Assembly: GCA_003971905.1 (NCBI GenBank)
Contig: RSEE01000038.1
Span: 62,001-126,000 of the forward strand
Source: Moniliella sp. 'wahieum'
Lineage: Eukaryota; Basidiomycota; Moniliellomycetes; Moniliellales; Moniliellaceae
Direction of reading: 5' to 3'
Length of the DNA stretch: 64,000 nucleotides
Made by a program: the position numbers and the translations under genes. Positions 23,933-34,734 of this stretch are shown here, in pieces. The notes under the pieces are model-generated. The model saw only the letters and a program-made list of their open reading frames with translations. It was not told the DNA's origin and did not search any database. Each line of letters begins with the position of its first letter. The first letter of the stretch is position 1.

Positions 23933-24505
23933 TCTTAAGATCCCCAGATCGCTAAGCTCTCAGTGCTGGCCCCTATGCGCACCCTCATTCCCAGCGTATG
24001 CTCCTCTTGTCTCCCCTCTGCTCGTGCAGGCGCGGGGGGGGGGCACTCATCTTTGTAGCTGCTCCTAGCTTACCCCTCTGGCATTCCTGATTGAGCTCCC
24101 CTCCAATGTACATTTCTACTCGCTTCAGTAGCCTTGCATTGGTAGCCGGGTACTCGCTCAGCCAACGTCAATGCAGTTTTTTTTATGGCTGACCAAATGG
24201 GCTATTGCCATCGTTATGTGACCTATGCAATTGGCTAACAAGCTGCAGGGAAGCGGCTCTTGCGAGGAGGTGCAACCCTCTCCACAGAGAGGTAGGCAAG
24301 GATGGTGGTGGTGGTGAGATTTACCCGATGTGTCGGTGAACAGGGCTATGTGGGTCATTATACTACCGTCAGAGAGGGGTATCAAGTGGGAGTAGCGGGT
24401 GCATCAAAATTTACGAATCCATTTCTTACGAGATGGCATGAAGACCAAAGGAGGGGAGGTGGCGCACGTGTCGCATATGCGCTCAACGGTCTCACCTCAA
24501 GCACT
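23933..24505. other. Convergent 3' intergenic region
   Basis: Spacer between the ends of the Rheb gene (+) and the kinase gene (-). It includes a run of ten or so G at about 24031-24041 and a poly-T tract at 24177-24184. No gene is seen. Confidence 0.5.
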
Positions 24506-27500
24506 TCAAGCTCCTCCCTGCCACTTGGAAATGAGATTGTTCACGCCCTTGAACTCGGATTCTTCCGGGGTGGGGACAACCCCCGCCCCAGCTTCGGCTG
24601 CTTCGCGCTCCCAAGGAGTCACAGGGTGGGGCGTAGCAGGCGCAACATGCACGGCAGGGCGCAGGTTCGCAGGCTTAGCTGATATACGTGGCTTGGGGCG
24701 TACCAGCGGCGGCGCCGACGTCTCTGAGAGGGAGGGACGCGCTGAGGTTGCAACTGAGTCGGAGGGGGGCAACGTCGCTGCCCGAGCAGGAATAGATTGA
24801 TGCTTCGCGGCAGCCTCAGCTTTGGAGAGTTCCAGGTCTCGCATCCGCTCTGCCACTGACCGGGTGGGCGGCGTAGCCTCACCCGTCGGAACAGGGAAGA
24901 ACGTGTTGTGATGCTGACCTCTTTTTGCGGCGGAAGGGATTATTCCTGTGCTCCGGCTGCGGTTGATGGGCCCCATGCGTGCCCCCCCACCCCCAGCGAA
25001 GGGACGGAGCGGCGTGTCTCGCGCTCGTTGGCAGCATTAATCAGCTGGCTCAGTCGATTCTTCCCCATTCCCACTACAGGTTCCTCAGAGGGGGGGCTGG
25101 GAGAGCGGGGAGAATGCGCTCCAGTTGTCGTGGGTTGCGGAGAAAGTACCACCTTCGGCATCGTGGGTGGCGATGGAGACAGCAGGTTTGTTGAAGGCAA
25201 GCGCGGGGACCGTCCCGGGCTCGGAGAGGGGCCAAAGGGGGGGCAAGCCGCCGCATTTCGGCAGAATCGTCGGGCGCGTCCCATGAGGGCGCCTTAACGG
25301 GACGAGGAATATCCAGAGCGGTCCTTGCGCTACTTTCTCCTCCTTGCCTCGGTTTTGGGTCTTGGTTTCTTCCAAAACCTGGGAGGGGTCACCACCCTCG
25401 ATCAGAGCAAGATCCATAGCGTCCTCAGGCTGCATTTCCAGCGCGAAACTATCGTCCCGCATAGCAATCGACGAGGACGAGGTGCAGTGGGTGTAGGTTC
25501 GGGTGCAGCACTTTGCTGCTCCTTCACCCACGCAGGGGGGTTGAGCTTGCCCGGCATCCCTGCGTTCGGCTGTGATCCGTCAGGTTTGTTTCCGTCCGAG
25601 ATAGCCCCAGGAGTAAGTCGTTTCGGAGGAGGCAACTTTTTAGATGGGACCGCATCCGCCCCTGCCACCACAGTAGTGGAGGCCGTAGGAATATCAGGCC
25701 AAACTCGGGAAAGGCGACCAGGACGGGGCTTGGGCACCGATGGTTTGGGTGGGCGTGCTTTACTCTCAGCCGGCAGAGGGGAGGGCGCTGTGTCAACGAG
25801 AACATCCTCCGAGCCCGTGAGCCAGTCTTGGGGCGGGCCCGGTGGTGCAGGTGAAGCATCAGAAGGGGTGGCTGCGTGCTTGGGGGCAGGCATCATACTA
25901 GGAGACCGAGGGGGGAGGGCGGGCGCCGGTTCGGCTGGGTTTGCAGCAAGGTTTGACCGAGCCTGACGAATGGCTTCCTCCGTCTTGGACTCGTTCGCAG
26001 GCGGCCAGCGATCCAAGACAGCACTCTTCTTCGGAACATGGGCCCGGGATAGCGTCGGTTTTTGCCGAGGCTGGTACGCTAACGGCTGCCCTCCATAAGT
26101 GGGAGATGGCTGTGACTGCTCAAAATGCTTAGCCTTGGCGGCAGTACTTCCCGATGCAAGATGAGCCGCATCAAGGTCCTCCAAGCTTGGGAAACGAGAG
26201 GATGCTTCGTCAATGAATGAGGGTGAAACCAGAGCGGAAGAAGGAGCAGCGCTCAAAGGTGAGGGGGAACGTATGCCAGGTGGCGACGGAACAGACAGCT
26301 TGGATGAGGTAACGGGCAATTTGGACGAAGTAGATGGATTGAATGAATCCTCAAACTCATCTTTCGGAGAAGATAGGGACTGAGCGCCGATCGTAGAGTA
26401 GGGTCGAACCTTGCGCGCCCCTGGCCAAGCCGCCTCGGGTGCCGGGGAGGGGCTGTTGTGTAGCCCTGCTGCCCCGGTTGGCGAGGAGTCCTTGGGAGGC
26501 CGTCCACGCCGCATGGGCTGCACAGACTGTTTCAGCGCAGCCAGGTCCTCATCCCGCATCGGGGCGTCCGCGCCGACCTGCACCAGGCGGGTAACACGGG
26601 TGCGCGCGTCGCCAGCGGTGCGATCTGGCTTGGGAGCATGGGGTGGGTGCAGGTTCACCACACTATCGTCCAGAGACGAGGGCTGAGCCGACGCACGTCG
26701 GACCATCCTACTCTCTCTTCCCACAACCGAAGGGAGTGGAGTAAGCTGTTTTCCCTCCAGAGTGAGCTTGGCGTAGTGAGAAGCCGTAGATGGTGGAACA
26801 AGGCCGCGCAGTTCGTAAACTCGCACAATTAGCTGGTCAATGGTTGGCCGGTTCTCCGAATGCTCTTGCAGCATGGATGCAATCAGGTTCTTGACATTTG
26901 GGAGTAAACAGGCGAGGGGGGGAAGCGGTATCGTGCATTCAGAATTGCCAAGGAGCCGCCCCCATTTTCCTCGAAGGGTGTGTGTGTAGTAGCACAGCTT
27001 GTAGAGAAACACACCCATCGCCCAAATGTCCGCTTTCTCATCAATCACCCGTCGCTGGTAAACATCAACCATTTCGGGAGCACGGTACTGCATTGTCGTG
27101 GCACGATTGAGATCGGCTTCAACCCGCTTGATTTCCTCCATAGACTTGGGTGCACGCCGGCTAAGGACGGGCGAAGCAGAGCCAAAGTCCGCCAATTTGT
27201 AGATGGGACCCAATGCAGGGTCGTCGGCAGGAGGGGGGCTGATCAGCACATTTTCAATCTTGAGGTCTCGGTGCATAAGTGGCGGATCCAGATGGTGCAT
27301 GACGGCCAGGCCCTCGCACACATCTCCAAATATCTTGAGCACCTCATTCTCCCGGAGCCGGTCGCGCAAGCGCTGGTTCATCAGATCAATTATGCCCCCG
27401 CCGCTGCAGTACTCCATGAGAATAAACACCTCGTACCCTCCCGCTGGCAGGGCAGTGGCAGATGCCTCAATAAAGTGGACAATGTGGGTGTGTCCATGGA

Positions 27501-27907
27501 GTAAGCGCTGCAAAAGAACCCAGGGTCAGAACAAGTCGTCGGAAAATGGTTGCGGAATGGACGTACATGAGCCTCGACCTCGCCACGAACAAGGCAAGGG
27601 TCTGCTTGTCAGGAACAGCCATCCTTTTGAGCACATGGGTCTTCTCGGGACGCATGATCTTATTTCCACGCGAGTTGATCGAGGGAATAGGGATAGGGTC
27701 GCGAGAAGTAACGAGGTAGACATGGGCAAAACCTCCCTCGGCGAGATAGCGCTGGACGACAACCATGTGCTTACCAACGACAACCTTGGTGCCGGGGGGG
27801 AGGGTGCCGCGGTAAGGCTTGGGCACAGCGGGAGGCATGGGGGCTGGCATGGACATCGCCATTTGCGGCGGTGCGACGGGCGCCGCGTAGTTGAAGGCGG
27901 GGAGCAT
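24506..27907 (-). CDS. NAK-family Ser/Thr kinase (Ark1/Prk1/AAK1-like)
   Basis: Cytosolic kinase of the Numb-associated group, which in yeast phosphorylates endocytic actin-patch proteins. From the ATG at 27907 there is a Pro/Met-rich N-terminus. The glycine loop (RYLAEGGFAHVYLV) and the Lys strand (HVLKRM) follow. A 59-bp intron at 27508-27566 gives GEVEAH joined to RLLHGHTHIVHF. Next come the hinge (FILMEYCSGGGIIDLMN), catalytic loop HRDLKIENVLI, DFG in LADFGSAS, APE in YRAPEMVD, and the family-typical ALGV-like segment AMGVFLYKLCYYT. After about 300 kinase residues comes a long Pro/Ser-rich tail with many SP and PxxP motifs. It ends with SEFKGVNNLISKWQ, a short conserved C-terminal motif. 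One base is missing before GEVEAH and there are two or more shifts in the tail (near 25400, 25270 and 24960). The family call is firm. Confidence 0.9.
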
Positions 27908-28363
27908 CTGGCTTAGATGGTGGTGGAGCGGATGGAGTGTCGATCGGGGGCGTGGAGCCGGCCTCGGCGGGTGGGAACGGAGGTGCGCTGGGGCTGCCCA
28001 CCCGGCTTGCAATATTTCACCGTCGCCGATTGCCACGTCTACGTTCTCCGGAGAGGGGTCACTATTAGGTAAGCCCCCCCCCGCTGTTCTTCATATCGTC
28101 AACGGCCTCCCCATCATTCGACCGTGGCAGGTTGGAGATCTGGACAAACCAGCAGGTCAACACTTGCCCATCAGCCTGACTGCTCACCTGACCGCTGAAT
28201 CATTCAAGCCCCATGGGGTGTGGCTCCCAAAACATATACGCTTCCGCTTCTGTTCGTTGGTACAGAACAAAAACTGCGTCCAATGCATGACAACCGCAGA
28301 CAACATATCGTCTTGACCTTCTGCCGTGGCCTGCGGCCCATATGTATATCCAATGGCCTTAGA

Positions 28364-28386
28364 GGCCTTGGGCCTTGGGCCTTACC
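28364..28386. repeat. Heptamer array GGCCTTG
   Basis: GGCCTTG, GGCCTTG and GGCCTTA in exact 7-bp register, related to the AGGCCT class. The following TTACCACCAGT also follows AGGCCTT near 3930. Confidence 0.85.
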
Positions 28387-28420
28387 ACCAGTATAATGTT
28401 CTGGAATAGCCTGCAGTTCC

Positions 28421-28498
28421 TTGGTCCACCGTTCCATAGTTTAGTCCACCGTTCCATATAATGGTTTCATAGTCCCCACTGTTCCATATGTAGTCCAT
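28421..28498. repeat. Degenerate repeat of a CCGTTCCATA word
   Basis: Three imperfect copies of a unit containing GTCCACCGTTCCATA, spaced about 20-30 bp apart. Confidence 0.6.
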
Positions 28499-29327
28499 GA
28501 CCCGTTAGCTCTCGGGGGCGCAACGTCATGGACACACACACATTCGCAACGATCCAACTGTGGAGAAAGAAGACGAGGCACAGTGCAGGAGGAAGGCTAA
28601 GTGTATACAGACTACCGAGTGATGGAACCTGGAGCATTCGGATAATCACAGGAATGGAGGTGGACCACACATTGAGGGGCTCGGTTTCCAGAGGGAGGCG
28701 GTAGTTGCATACCGGAAGGTGGTATACTTGAGGGAACCGCGCGCCTGTGGAACGACAGGAAAAGAAGTTGATTCCATTGTTGGAGCAAGCGGAATGCGAC
28801 GAAAGAACCCCAAGTACCACATAAAAGAACGTACTCAAGAGCCACACTCTTTCCCCTCTGTTGGTCATGGGACAAACGCGCGGATACAAAATACTACGAA
28901 GACGTCGCGGTAGGCATGACGTTCGAGCATTGCGGAAGGAACTAAATGACGGTTTGCATTGGAGGTATGTTGCGCTTGTCTTCTACCAACACGCGCTCAT
29001 TCTAGTGTATCCACGCGCGCTATATACTTCTGCTAACGCGTGGCAGGAGAGCCCACAATAGCGGAGGGTCCAGACCCTCCACCGATTTCCCAAACGGGCT
29101 GGCACGAACAGGCACCACATATTCTGGATGAGCTCGACGTACGATCCCGGATAGGCGCACCAGCGTTTCGTTGTCCCAGGCTACAAGCTCTGTAGTAAAA
29201 TATGAATGCAACCTGCATTAGGCTACGGGTAGGCCTTAATTACTGTAGCCTTCGGCTTTTAAGATGATTCGAGATTCGAGATGGACGTTGAAGCTGAAGC
29301 TATATATATTTGAACTGAAGCTCTTGC

Positions 29328-29352
29328 AGCTTGAAGCTTGAAGTTTGAAGCT
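29328..29352. repeat. Heptamer array, AAGCTT class
   Basis: AAGCTTG units with a 7-bp period, one of them changed to AAGTTTG. Diverged AAGCTG words lie just upstream. Confidence 0.8.
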
Positions 29353-29712
29353 ACTCGGAACAACGTATATATCGCTGATGTGGTTGTGTGTGAGGCGTAT
29401 GTGAGTGAGCGCTCAGGGTGGTATTATAGGTGGTGCTGTGGCAGCGCTTTCACAACAGGATGCTGTGAGAGGAACGACTTCCTCTTTAATCAAACGGTCC
29501 CGTCTGCAACTCTTCACCATGCATCCTCCAACATCAAATGGCGCACGTAGTGATGCTCATGCACTCATGCATCATGATCGACTTGACGCGTGGTCGATGA
29601 TCCCCACTCGGACCCCACCAAACCCATCTCGTCTGTACGGAATACGGCTTACACTATACTACGTTGTCCTGCATGATGCGTGGTCTTTTGCCGTCTTAAA
29701 CATCGTCAAACG

Positions 29713-29726
29713 ACGTTCAACGTTCA
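29713..29726. repeat. Heptamer array, AACGTT class
   Basis: ACGTTCA twice in tandem, followed by ACGCGTT and related words. Confidence 0.7.
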
Positions 29727-29858
29727 TCGAGTTCAGCGTTACGCGTTCACGTTCGCGTTATCTGGGATCTAGTGACGGTTATCCGGGTATAGGAGCGGCT
29801 GGTCGTAACAAAACAATAATTGATCTATGAGGAGTGGCTAGAGCTAGTGGCTATCCAG

Positions 29859-29900
29859 GCTTCAAGCTTCAAGCTTCAAGCTTCAAGCTCCAAGCTCCAA
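29859..29900. repeat. Heptamer array, AAGCTT class
   Basis: AAGCTTC repeated about four times, then two diverged AAGCTCC units, all in 7-bp register. Confidence 0.95.
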
Positions 29901-29933
29901 ATGTGACATGTGACATGTGTGACTAGTGACTAG
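29901..29933. repeat. Heptamer arrays, ACATGT and ACTAGT classes
   Basis: TGTGACA repeated about 2.6 times (hexamer ACATGT), directly followed by ACTAGTG words. It abuts the preceding AAGCTT array. Confidence 0.9.
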
Positions 29934-29988
29934 CCTAACGCGTAACGGGACTGTTGAACGTTGATTGCCGGCTATAGAGAGCGACTAT

Positions 29989-30042
29989 AGTCACTAGTCA
30001 CTAGTCACTAGTCACTAGTCACTAGCTAGTCACTAGTCACTG
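29989..30042. repeat. Heptamer array, ACTAGT class
   Basis: ACTAGTC repeated about seven times over 54 bp, with one internal slip (CTAGCTAGT near 30023-30030). Confidence 0.95.
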
Positions 30043-30071
30043 GCCACATAGTATAACAACACTCGTAACTA

Positions 30072-30121
30072 TTAGGTCTTAGGCTTTAGGCCTTAGGCCC
30101 CTTAGGCCTTAGGCCTTAGGC
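30072..30121. repeat. Heptamer array, AGGCCT class
   Basis: AGGCCTT repeated about five times, with one short interruption near 30098-30101. Confidence 0.95.
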
Positions 30122-30476
30122 AGGCACGTGTATATGTAGCGTGTTACGGTGGCTACGTAGAAGAGCTGCTGTACACGGAGTATTTCCGCAGTATTATGTG
30201 CCTTTTTGACCTTATCGATTGTCCACTCTCTTGCGTACATGTGGTAGTATATACTGAAGAGGGCCGTCGAAGCACTGACGTGCCGACGCGCTGAAGACGT
30301 ACACAATAAGCAAGTACATATCAGTACCACGTATGTATTACGTTCAATATATCCACACGGTCTACTCTATTTGAGAGCAGCGCGCACAGCACAGCATAGA
30401 ATGGACGCCATATAGCATCATCGCCAAAACATTGGCCCGACACTCTCACCGTGTTGTGTAGAGCACAGACCATCAT

Positions 30477-30498
30477 GTCACCGGTCACCGGTCACCGG
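30477..30498. repeat. Heptamer array, ACCGGT class
   Basis: ACCGGTC repeated about three times, ending about 190 bp before the nitroreductase start codon. Confidence 0.95.
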
Positions 30499-30588
30499 AG
30501 GTCACTCCTCTTCTGGCACCCCACCTGCACCATTTCCTGTGTTCCCCAAAGCGAATAACATTGTTATCTATCCGAACCCGCGTGTGAA

Positions 30589-30596
30589 TATATAAA
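30589..30596 (+). promoter_or_regulatory. TATA box of the nitroreductase gene
   Basis: TATATAAA followed by a C/T-rich tract, about 91 bp upstream of the ATG at 30687. Spacing and the pyrimidine tract are typical of a highly expressed fungal gene. Confidence 0.65.
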
Positions 30597-30686
30597 CCCC
30601 TCCCCTTTCTCCAATGGTCACCTGTCCCACCCCCTCCCTTCTCAGATCCCCACCTTCGCCGCCAGCTTTTACTTTGACACTCCAAA

Positions 30687-31296
30687 ATGTCCATTGCCAA
30701 GGGCGAACAGTTCCTCGACTTCGTCAAGTCCCGTCGCACATACTACTTCCTCTCGGACAAGGAGGTCATCCCCAAGGAGAAAATCGTCGAAGTAGTGACC
30801 GAGTCCCTGAACAGCTCCCCTTCGGCCTTCAACAGCCAGACTTCCCGCGCGATCATCCTGTTCGGCAAGGCCCACCAGTCCTACTGGAAGGACACTATTG
30901 CCAACGCTCTTCCTGATGACCGCAAGGAGGCGTTTGCCCCGCGCATTGCTGGGTTTGCAGGGGCAGCAGGCACTGTATGTTCTTTGAGGATACCTCTTCT
31001 CTCAAGAAGGTCCAGGCTGGTGCTCCGGCGCCATACCAGCACCTTTTCCCCCAATGGGGTGACCATTCCTCCGGCATTGCCCAGATCACTGTCTGGACTG
31101 CACTTGAGGCGTTTGGCTTGGGTGCCAACTTGCAGCACTTCAGTGTCCAGCACCTGAAGAACAATGACGTGACCAAGACGGTGGGCGCACCTGACAACTG
31201 GGTTCCCATTGCCGAGTTGGTCTTTGGCCACCCTGAGCAGCCCCCAAACCCAAAGAAACTATCCCCGCCGAGACGCGCGTTAAGGTGCTCGACTAG
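30687..31296 (+). CDS. Nitroreductase family protein (Frm2/Hbn1-like)
   Basis: FMN-dependent NAD(P)H oxidoreductase-like enzyme. The yeast Frm2/Hbn1 relatives act in lipid signalling and oxidative stress. The product reads MSIAKGEQFLDFVKSRRTYY, then KEKIVEVVTESLNSSPSAFN, which includes the SPSAFNSQ motif seen in this family. It continues with RAIILFGKAHQSYWKD, a segment near MFFEDTSSLKK, FPQWGDHSSGIAQITVW, LEAFGLGANLQHF and WVPIAELVFGHPEQPPNPK. It ends VKVLD with TAG at 31294-31296. The length of about 200 aa matches the family. Two single-base losses, near 30975 and 31255, break the frame. No intron is needed. The start ATG lies in AAAATG after a TATA and CT-rich leader. It is convergent with the pyroglutamyl peptidase gene. 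Confidence 0.9.
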
Positions 31297-31664
31297 TGCG
31301 TTCATCTCTCTCCCCATACCCAGGCTTGGGTTGACCTCACTACGCTGTACATAATAGCCATGTCACAGCCGCGCTTTGAAGCATGCCCCCCGCAGACCTC
31401 GTCCATACATGTATGGTTCGTACGTCATGATGCATGATGGCTCATAACAGCTAGGATTGAGGACTCGAAAAGGCGAGAGACAGATGCCGACAAGTAGATA
31501 ACCGGGAGCTATATCACGCGGGAAGAGACGCAGTTTTGCGGATGACATGTGACACCTTTCCGACCTAGACTGAAGGGAGGCGCCTCGGATACATTCATGG
31601 CGGGAGGTTTATTGACAAGGAAGCAGGAGCGAGAGATCCAAGAGTAAAGATTCACCGGATCTTC
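31297..31664. other. Convergent 3' intergenic region
   Basis: Spacer between the stops of the nitroreductase (+) and peptidase (-) genes. No repeat or gene is seen. Confidence 0.5.
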
Positions 31665-32754
31665 TCAGAGGGCGTGCTCTGCCATATACACCGCAACCTC
31701 TTGTAGAATTGTGGTGACTTTTTCAGTCGTGACATGGTTCATGAATTGCCCGAACGTCGTGGGGTGGGGTGGGCAGTGCACGAAAAGTACAGGCCGCGGG
31801 GGTTGTTTTGTGCATCCTGCCCTAGCAGATTCCGCTTGGGAGTCGTAGAACACATATTCGCACAGATACAGCCCGGCGTCTTCGCTCAGCTCAACGGGAG
31901 CATCCCCGAGAACGGTTTGGAGATGCTGCAAAAGCTTGGATGGGTACAGTCCCGCTTGTTGCGGGGTGAGGACAGGTGCAAAATCCGAGAAGGCGGCCGC
32001 GGGAAACCCGCGCGGAGGAGGGGATGCAAGATGTATCGCGTAAGACCACATCCACTGTGCGATCCCCAGGGCACCCTGCATCAAGCCCCAGAGCCAGCCC
32101 CAGAGCCAGCCCCTGTCATTGCGAAGAGAGGAGGGGTGTTTCTCCTCACACTTGGGATCATGTACAAACCCAATATTTGTTCCAAATCCGGCTCCTCCTT
32201 TGCCACACCCACCCGTGGAGCCAGCATCCCGGTGCAATCACGTTTCGCATACCCTGAGCAACGGGCACGGGTCTCCAGCCGCACGTTCCCTGGCGATCCA
32301 ACACCACAATGTACCACCGCATCCCAACCACCCTCTGGCGGGGAGGAGTGAACCCCAAAGGGTATGAGCGCCCATCGCCGCCCCAATCCTTCTCGATCCA
32401 ATCCGAGTCAAAATATGCCTGGGCCACCCCCCGCAATGCAGTGTGGCGCGAGAAAATCAGGATCGTTGACGCGAGATGCATGCACCCGTGCCAGCGTATC
32501 CAGCACTGCAGTGTACTTGACAGGCAGCTGGAGGACGTGGAGCTTGACCACGCCATCGGCGGGTGTCGATGATGCGGCCATGCAATGGCTTGACCGCTTC
32601 CCACGAGGGGTTAAGCTTGTACGGACCAAACGGCTTAGGAGACGATGTGAGTAGCGGCTCACACAATAGGGGGCGGCGGTGAACGTACCCCAAAGCCGGT
32701 GATGAGCACGTTGCGCGTCTTCTTGCGCGGCAGAGGCGAGGGAGGGGCCGTCAT
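31665..32754 (-). CDS. Pyroglutamyl-peptidase I-like cysteine peptidase (C15)
   Basis: Cytosolic peptidase that removes N-terminal pyroglutamate from peptides. The start at 32754 gives MTAPPSPLPRKKTRNVLITG. A 55-bp intron (32634-32688) sits inside the first motif, and joining gives TGFGPFGPYKLNPSWEAV, the C15 signature. Later come HCGVG followed by LETRAR and GYAKRDCTG (catalytic Glu region), EDAGLYLCEYVFYDSQ (catalytic Cys in YLC) and VLFVHCPPHP (catalytic His). The protein ends with a helix closing in YMAEHAL at 31665. Between the Glu and Cys blocks the gene is longer than usual and contains a 12-bp duplication (32085-32113). It encodes either a Trp/Gly or a Gly/Ala/Ser stretch depending on frame. 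Frame changes occur near 32100-32130 and 32300-32420. The triad is complete, so a functional gene is likely. Confidence 0.88.
32085..32113. repeat. 12-bp tandem duplication in the peptidase gene
   Basis: CCCCAGAGCCAG and its copy lie in tandem within the extra segment of the peptidase. Confidence 0.8.
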
Positions 32755-33466
32755 GGTTCTGGTTCGGATGGCTGCTTGTGGTCGCGATGACCGATAAGAA
32801 ATCCAGGTTCGTGTACGTCCAGTCGTGGATGAGCTAGGGTTACCGGTTAGGCAATGGGCAGTAGGGTTACGTGTCCCCTACCATATCAATAGGCCGTGTT
32901 CAACAGATTCTCCCCCACCTAGTGTTCGTGTCCTGCCCACACATGCATATCAACTGTCAATCCATTGGACCATGGTAGGAAGCAGTCTCTCAGATCTCAG
33001 ATCTCATGGCGCTAGGCGAACACTTATGTGTGCCTCGCGGACAATACGGTACGCCACATCGAAGCGAGAACACAGGACATATAGTTCGTCCCGTCGATGA
33101 TCCCGCCGAGATGAAACTTCGGCGAGAGTACAAGGCCTCGATGACCACGGCCGCGGGCCTTGGAACTTGCGTGTTATGCGTGCAGTCGCAGTCACAGTGA
33201 CTTGACCAGGCACCAACCAAGTGGGCGCAGATTCCAGCGGAACAGAGCGGAACGCTCGGTTGAAACTGAACGTTGAACATTGTGCTCAAACTTGTGGGCA
33301 TGCACACTGACGCCCAGCCTTTGATTCTGGCACCACTTGGTGGCGTCTGCTCACCCGCTGCTTTTTCTCCGCCTTTCTTCGTCGAGTCGTAGTCGCGGTT
33401 ATAACTGCGTGCTTTCCCGGCTTTCCCACCTCCATCTTCACGACTATCATCACCACCACCGCGATT
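32755..33466. promoter_or_regulatory. Divergent intergenic region of peptidase and HOM2
   Basis: About 710 bp between the two divergent start codons. It contains an AGATCT heptamer array at 32987-33006 and no gene. Confidence 0.5.
32987..33006. repeat. Heptamer array, AGATCT class
   Basis: TCAGATC repeated with an exact 7-bp period (hexamer AGATCT plus C). It sits about midway between the divergent genes. Confidence 0.9.
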
Positions 33467-34609
33467 ATGCCCGCCAACAAGGTTCCAGTGGGTGTGCTTG
33501 GCGCCACAGGTACGCATTTTCTTTCCCGCCTCGACCGACACCCGCTGACACACTTGCGACCCAGGCACCGTTGGACAGCGCTTCATCCTCCAGCTTGCTA
33601 ATCACCCTCAGTTTGACCTCGTCGCACTTGGCGCTTCTTCGGCCAGTGTGGGGAAGACGTACGCTCAGGCGGTGGCCGGGCGATGGAAGCAGACGTCTCC
33701 TATCCCCGCCAACGTGGCAGGCATGCTCGTCGAGGCTTGCACGCCTCAAGCGTTTGGCCATTGCACTGTGGTCTTTTCCGGTCTCGACTCGGGGCCAGCA
33801 GGGGAGATTGAGCCGGCATTGCGAGCGGCCAATGTGCGTGTTTTTCGAACGCAAAGAACTACCGCATGGACCCGGTTTGCCCGCTTGTTGTCCCTGGTCA
33901 ACCCGTCTCACTTTAGTGTCGTCTCCCATCAACGCACCACCCTTTCTCCGCCCCTCAAGGAAGGATACATCATCACCAATGCCAACTGCTCTACTACGGG
34001 TATTGTGGTACCGCTCAAGGCATTGCAGGACGCGTTCGGTCCCTTAGACAAGGTCCTGATCAACACCATGCAGGCTCTCTCGGGCGCCGGTTACCCTGGC
34101 GTCTCGGCGTTTGACCTGCACGACAATGTTGTCCCTTTCATTTCTGGGGAGGAGGAGAAGATCGAGAGCGAAACACGCAAGATCCTTGGCGAGGTCAATG
34201 CTGACGGAACGGGCTACACCGATGCCAAGACCGTGGTCTCTGCCCACTGCAACCGTGTGCCTGTGTTGGACGGACATACCGAGACGGTCAGTGTCAGCTT
34301 TGTGCGCCGTCCGGCTCCTTCCCCGGAGGAAGTGGCAAAGGTTCTGCGAGAATATGCCTGCGAGGCGCAGACGCTTGGGTGCCATTCGGCCCCCAAGCAG
34401 GTCATCACGGTCCACGATGAGCCCGACAGGCCCCAACCGCGCCTGGACCGGGACCACCAGAATGGGCGGGCGTCAACGTAGGTCGCATTCGTAAATGCCC
34501 AGTGTTGGATATCAAGTTTGTTGTCCTTTCCAACAACGTTATGATTGGAGCCGCCACCTCCAGCGTGATGAATGCTGAGATTGCGTTGGCCAAGGGCTAC
34601 CTCTCCTAA
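33467..34609 (+). CDS. HOM2: Aspartate-semialdehyde dehydrogenase
   Basis: Second step of the threonine/methionine pathway: it reduces aspartyl phosphate to aspartate semialdehyde with NADPH. The start is MPANKVPVGVLGATG. A 55-bp intron (33510-33564) interrupts the Rossmann loop, and joining gives ATGTVGQRFILQLANHPQFD. Then come LVALGASSASVGK, FSNAKNYRMDP, the catalytic-Cys motif NANCSTTG, INTMQALSGAGYPGVSA, HCNRVPVLDGHTE (with the catalytic-site His) and FVVLSNNVMIGAA. It ends with EIALAKGYLS and TAA at 34607-34609. Length is about 365 aa, normal for fungi. Three single-base errors disturb the frame: one extra T near 33840, one lost base near 33893 and one lost G near 34465. All lie in short runs of one base. 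Its tail faces KNR4 with a gap of about 125 bp. Confidence 0.95.
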
Positions 34610-34671
34610 CTATACCAATGTGATCCTCGTTCGTATGGTCGATCCAGCCGCCTTAAACAGTGATTGAATCA

Positions 34672-34683
34672 GGGGGGGGGGGG
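34672..34683. repeat. Poly-G tract between convergent genes
   Basis: A run of twelve G, 62 bp after the HOM2 stop and 51 bp before the KNR4 stop. Confidence 0.85.
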
Positions 34684-34734
34684 AGTTAAAGGGGGTGTGG
34701 TGCAAACGTGCGAAGGAGGCATCTGTATCTCTTT

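Larger units (their letters stand above)
27908..30588. other. Repeat-rich intergenic region
   Basis: About 2.7 kb between divergent genes with no convincing gene. It carries GGCCTTG heptamers (28364-28386), degenerate GTCCACCGTTCCATA repeats (28421-28498) and, from 29.3 to 30.5 kb, the densest group of palindromic heptamer arrays in the window. A minus-strand open frame at 28467-28889 shows no domain. Confidence 0.5.

Noticed and set aside
26980-27916. Long plus-strand open frames opposite the kinase gene
   Set aside because: They are mirror frames of conserved kinase motifs on the minus strand and show no domain of their own.
28467-28889. A minus-strand open frame with hydrophobic stretches
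   Set aside because: It has no recognisable family and is Cys/Ser/Val-rich in a way that fits non-coding sequence. It lies in a repeat-bearing gap.
30072-30121. TTAGGC-like repeats as telomeric sequence
   Set aside because: The unit is AGGCCTT with a 7-bp period and is palindromic. It is not TTAGGG, and genes continue on both sides.
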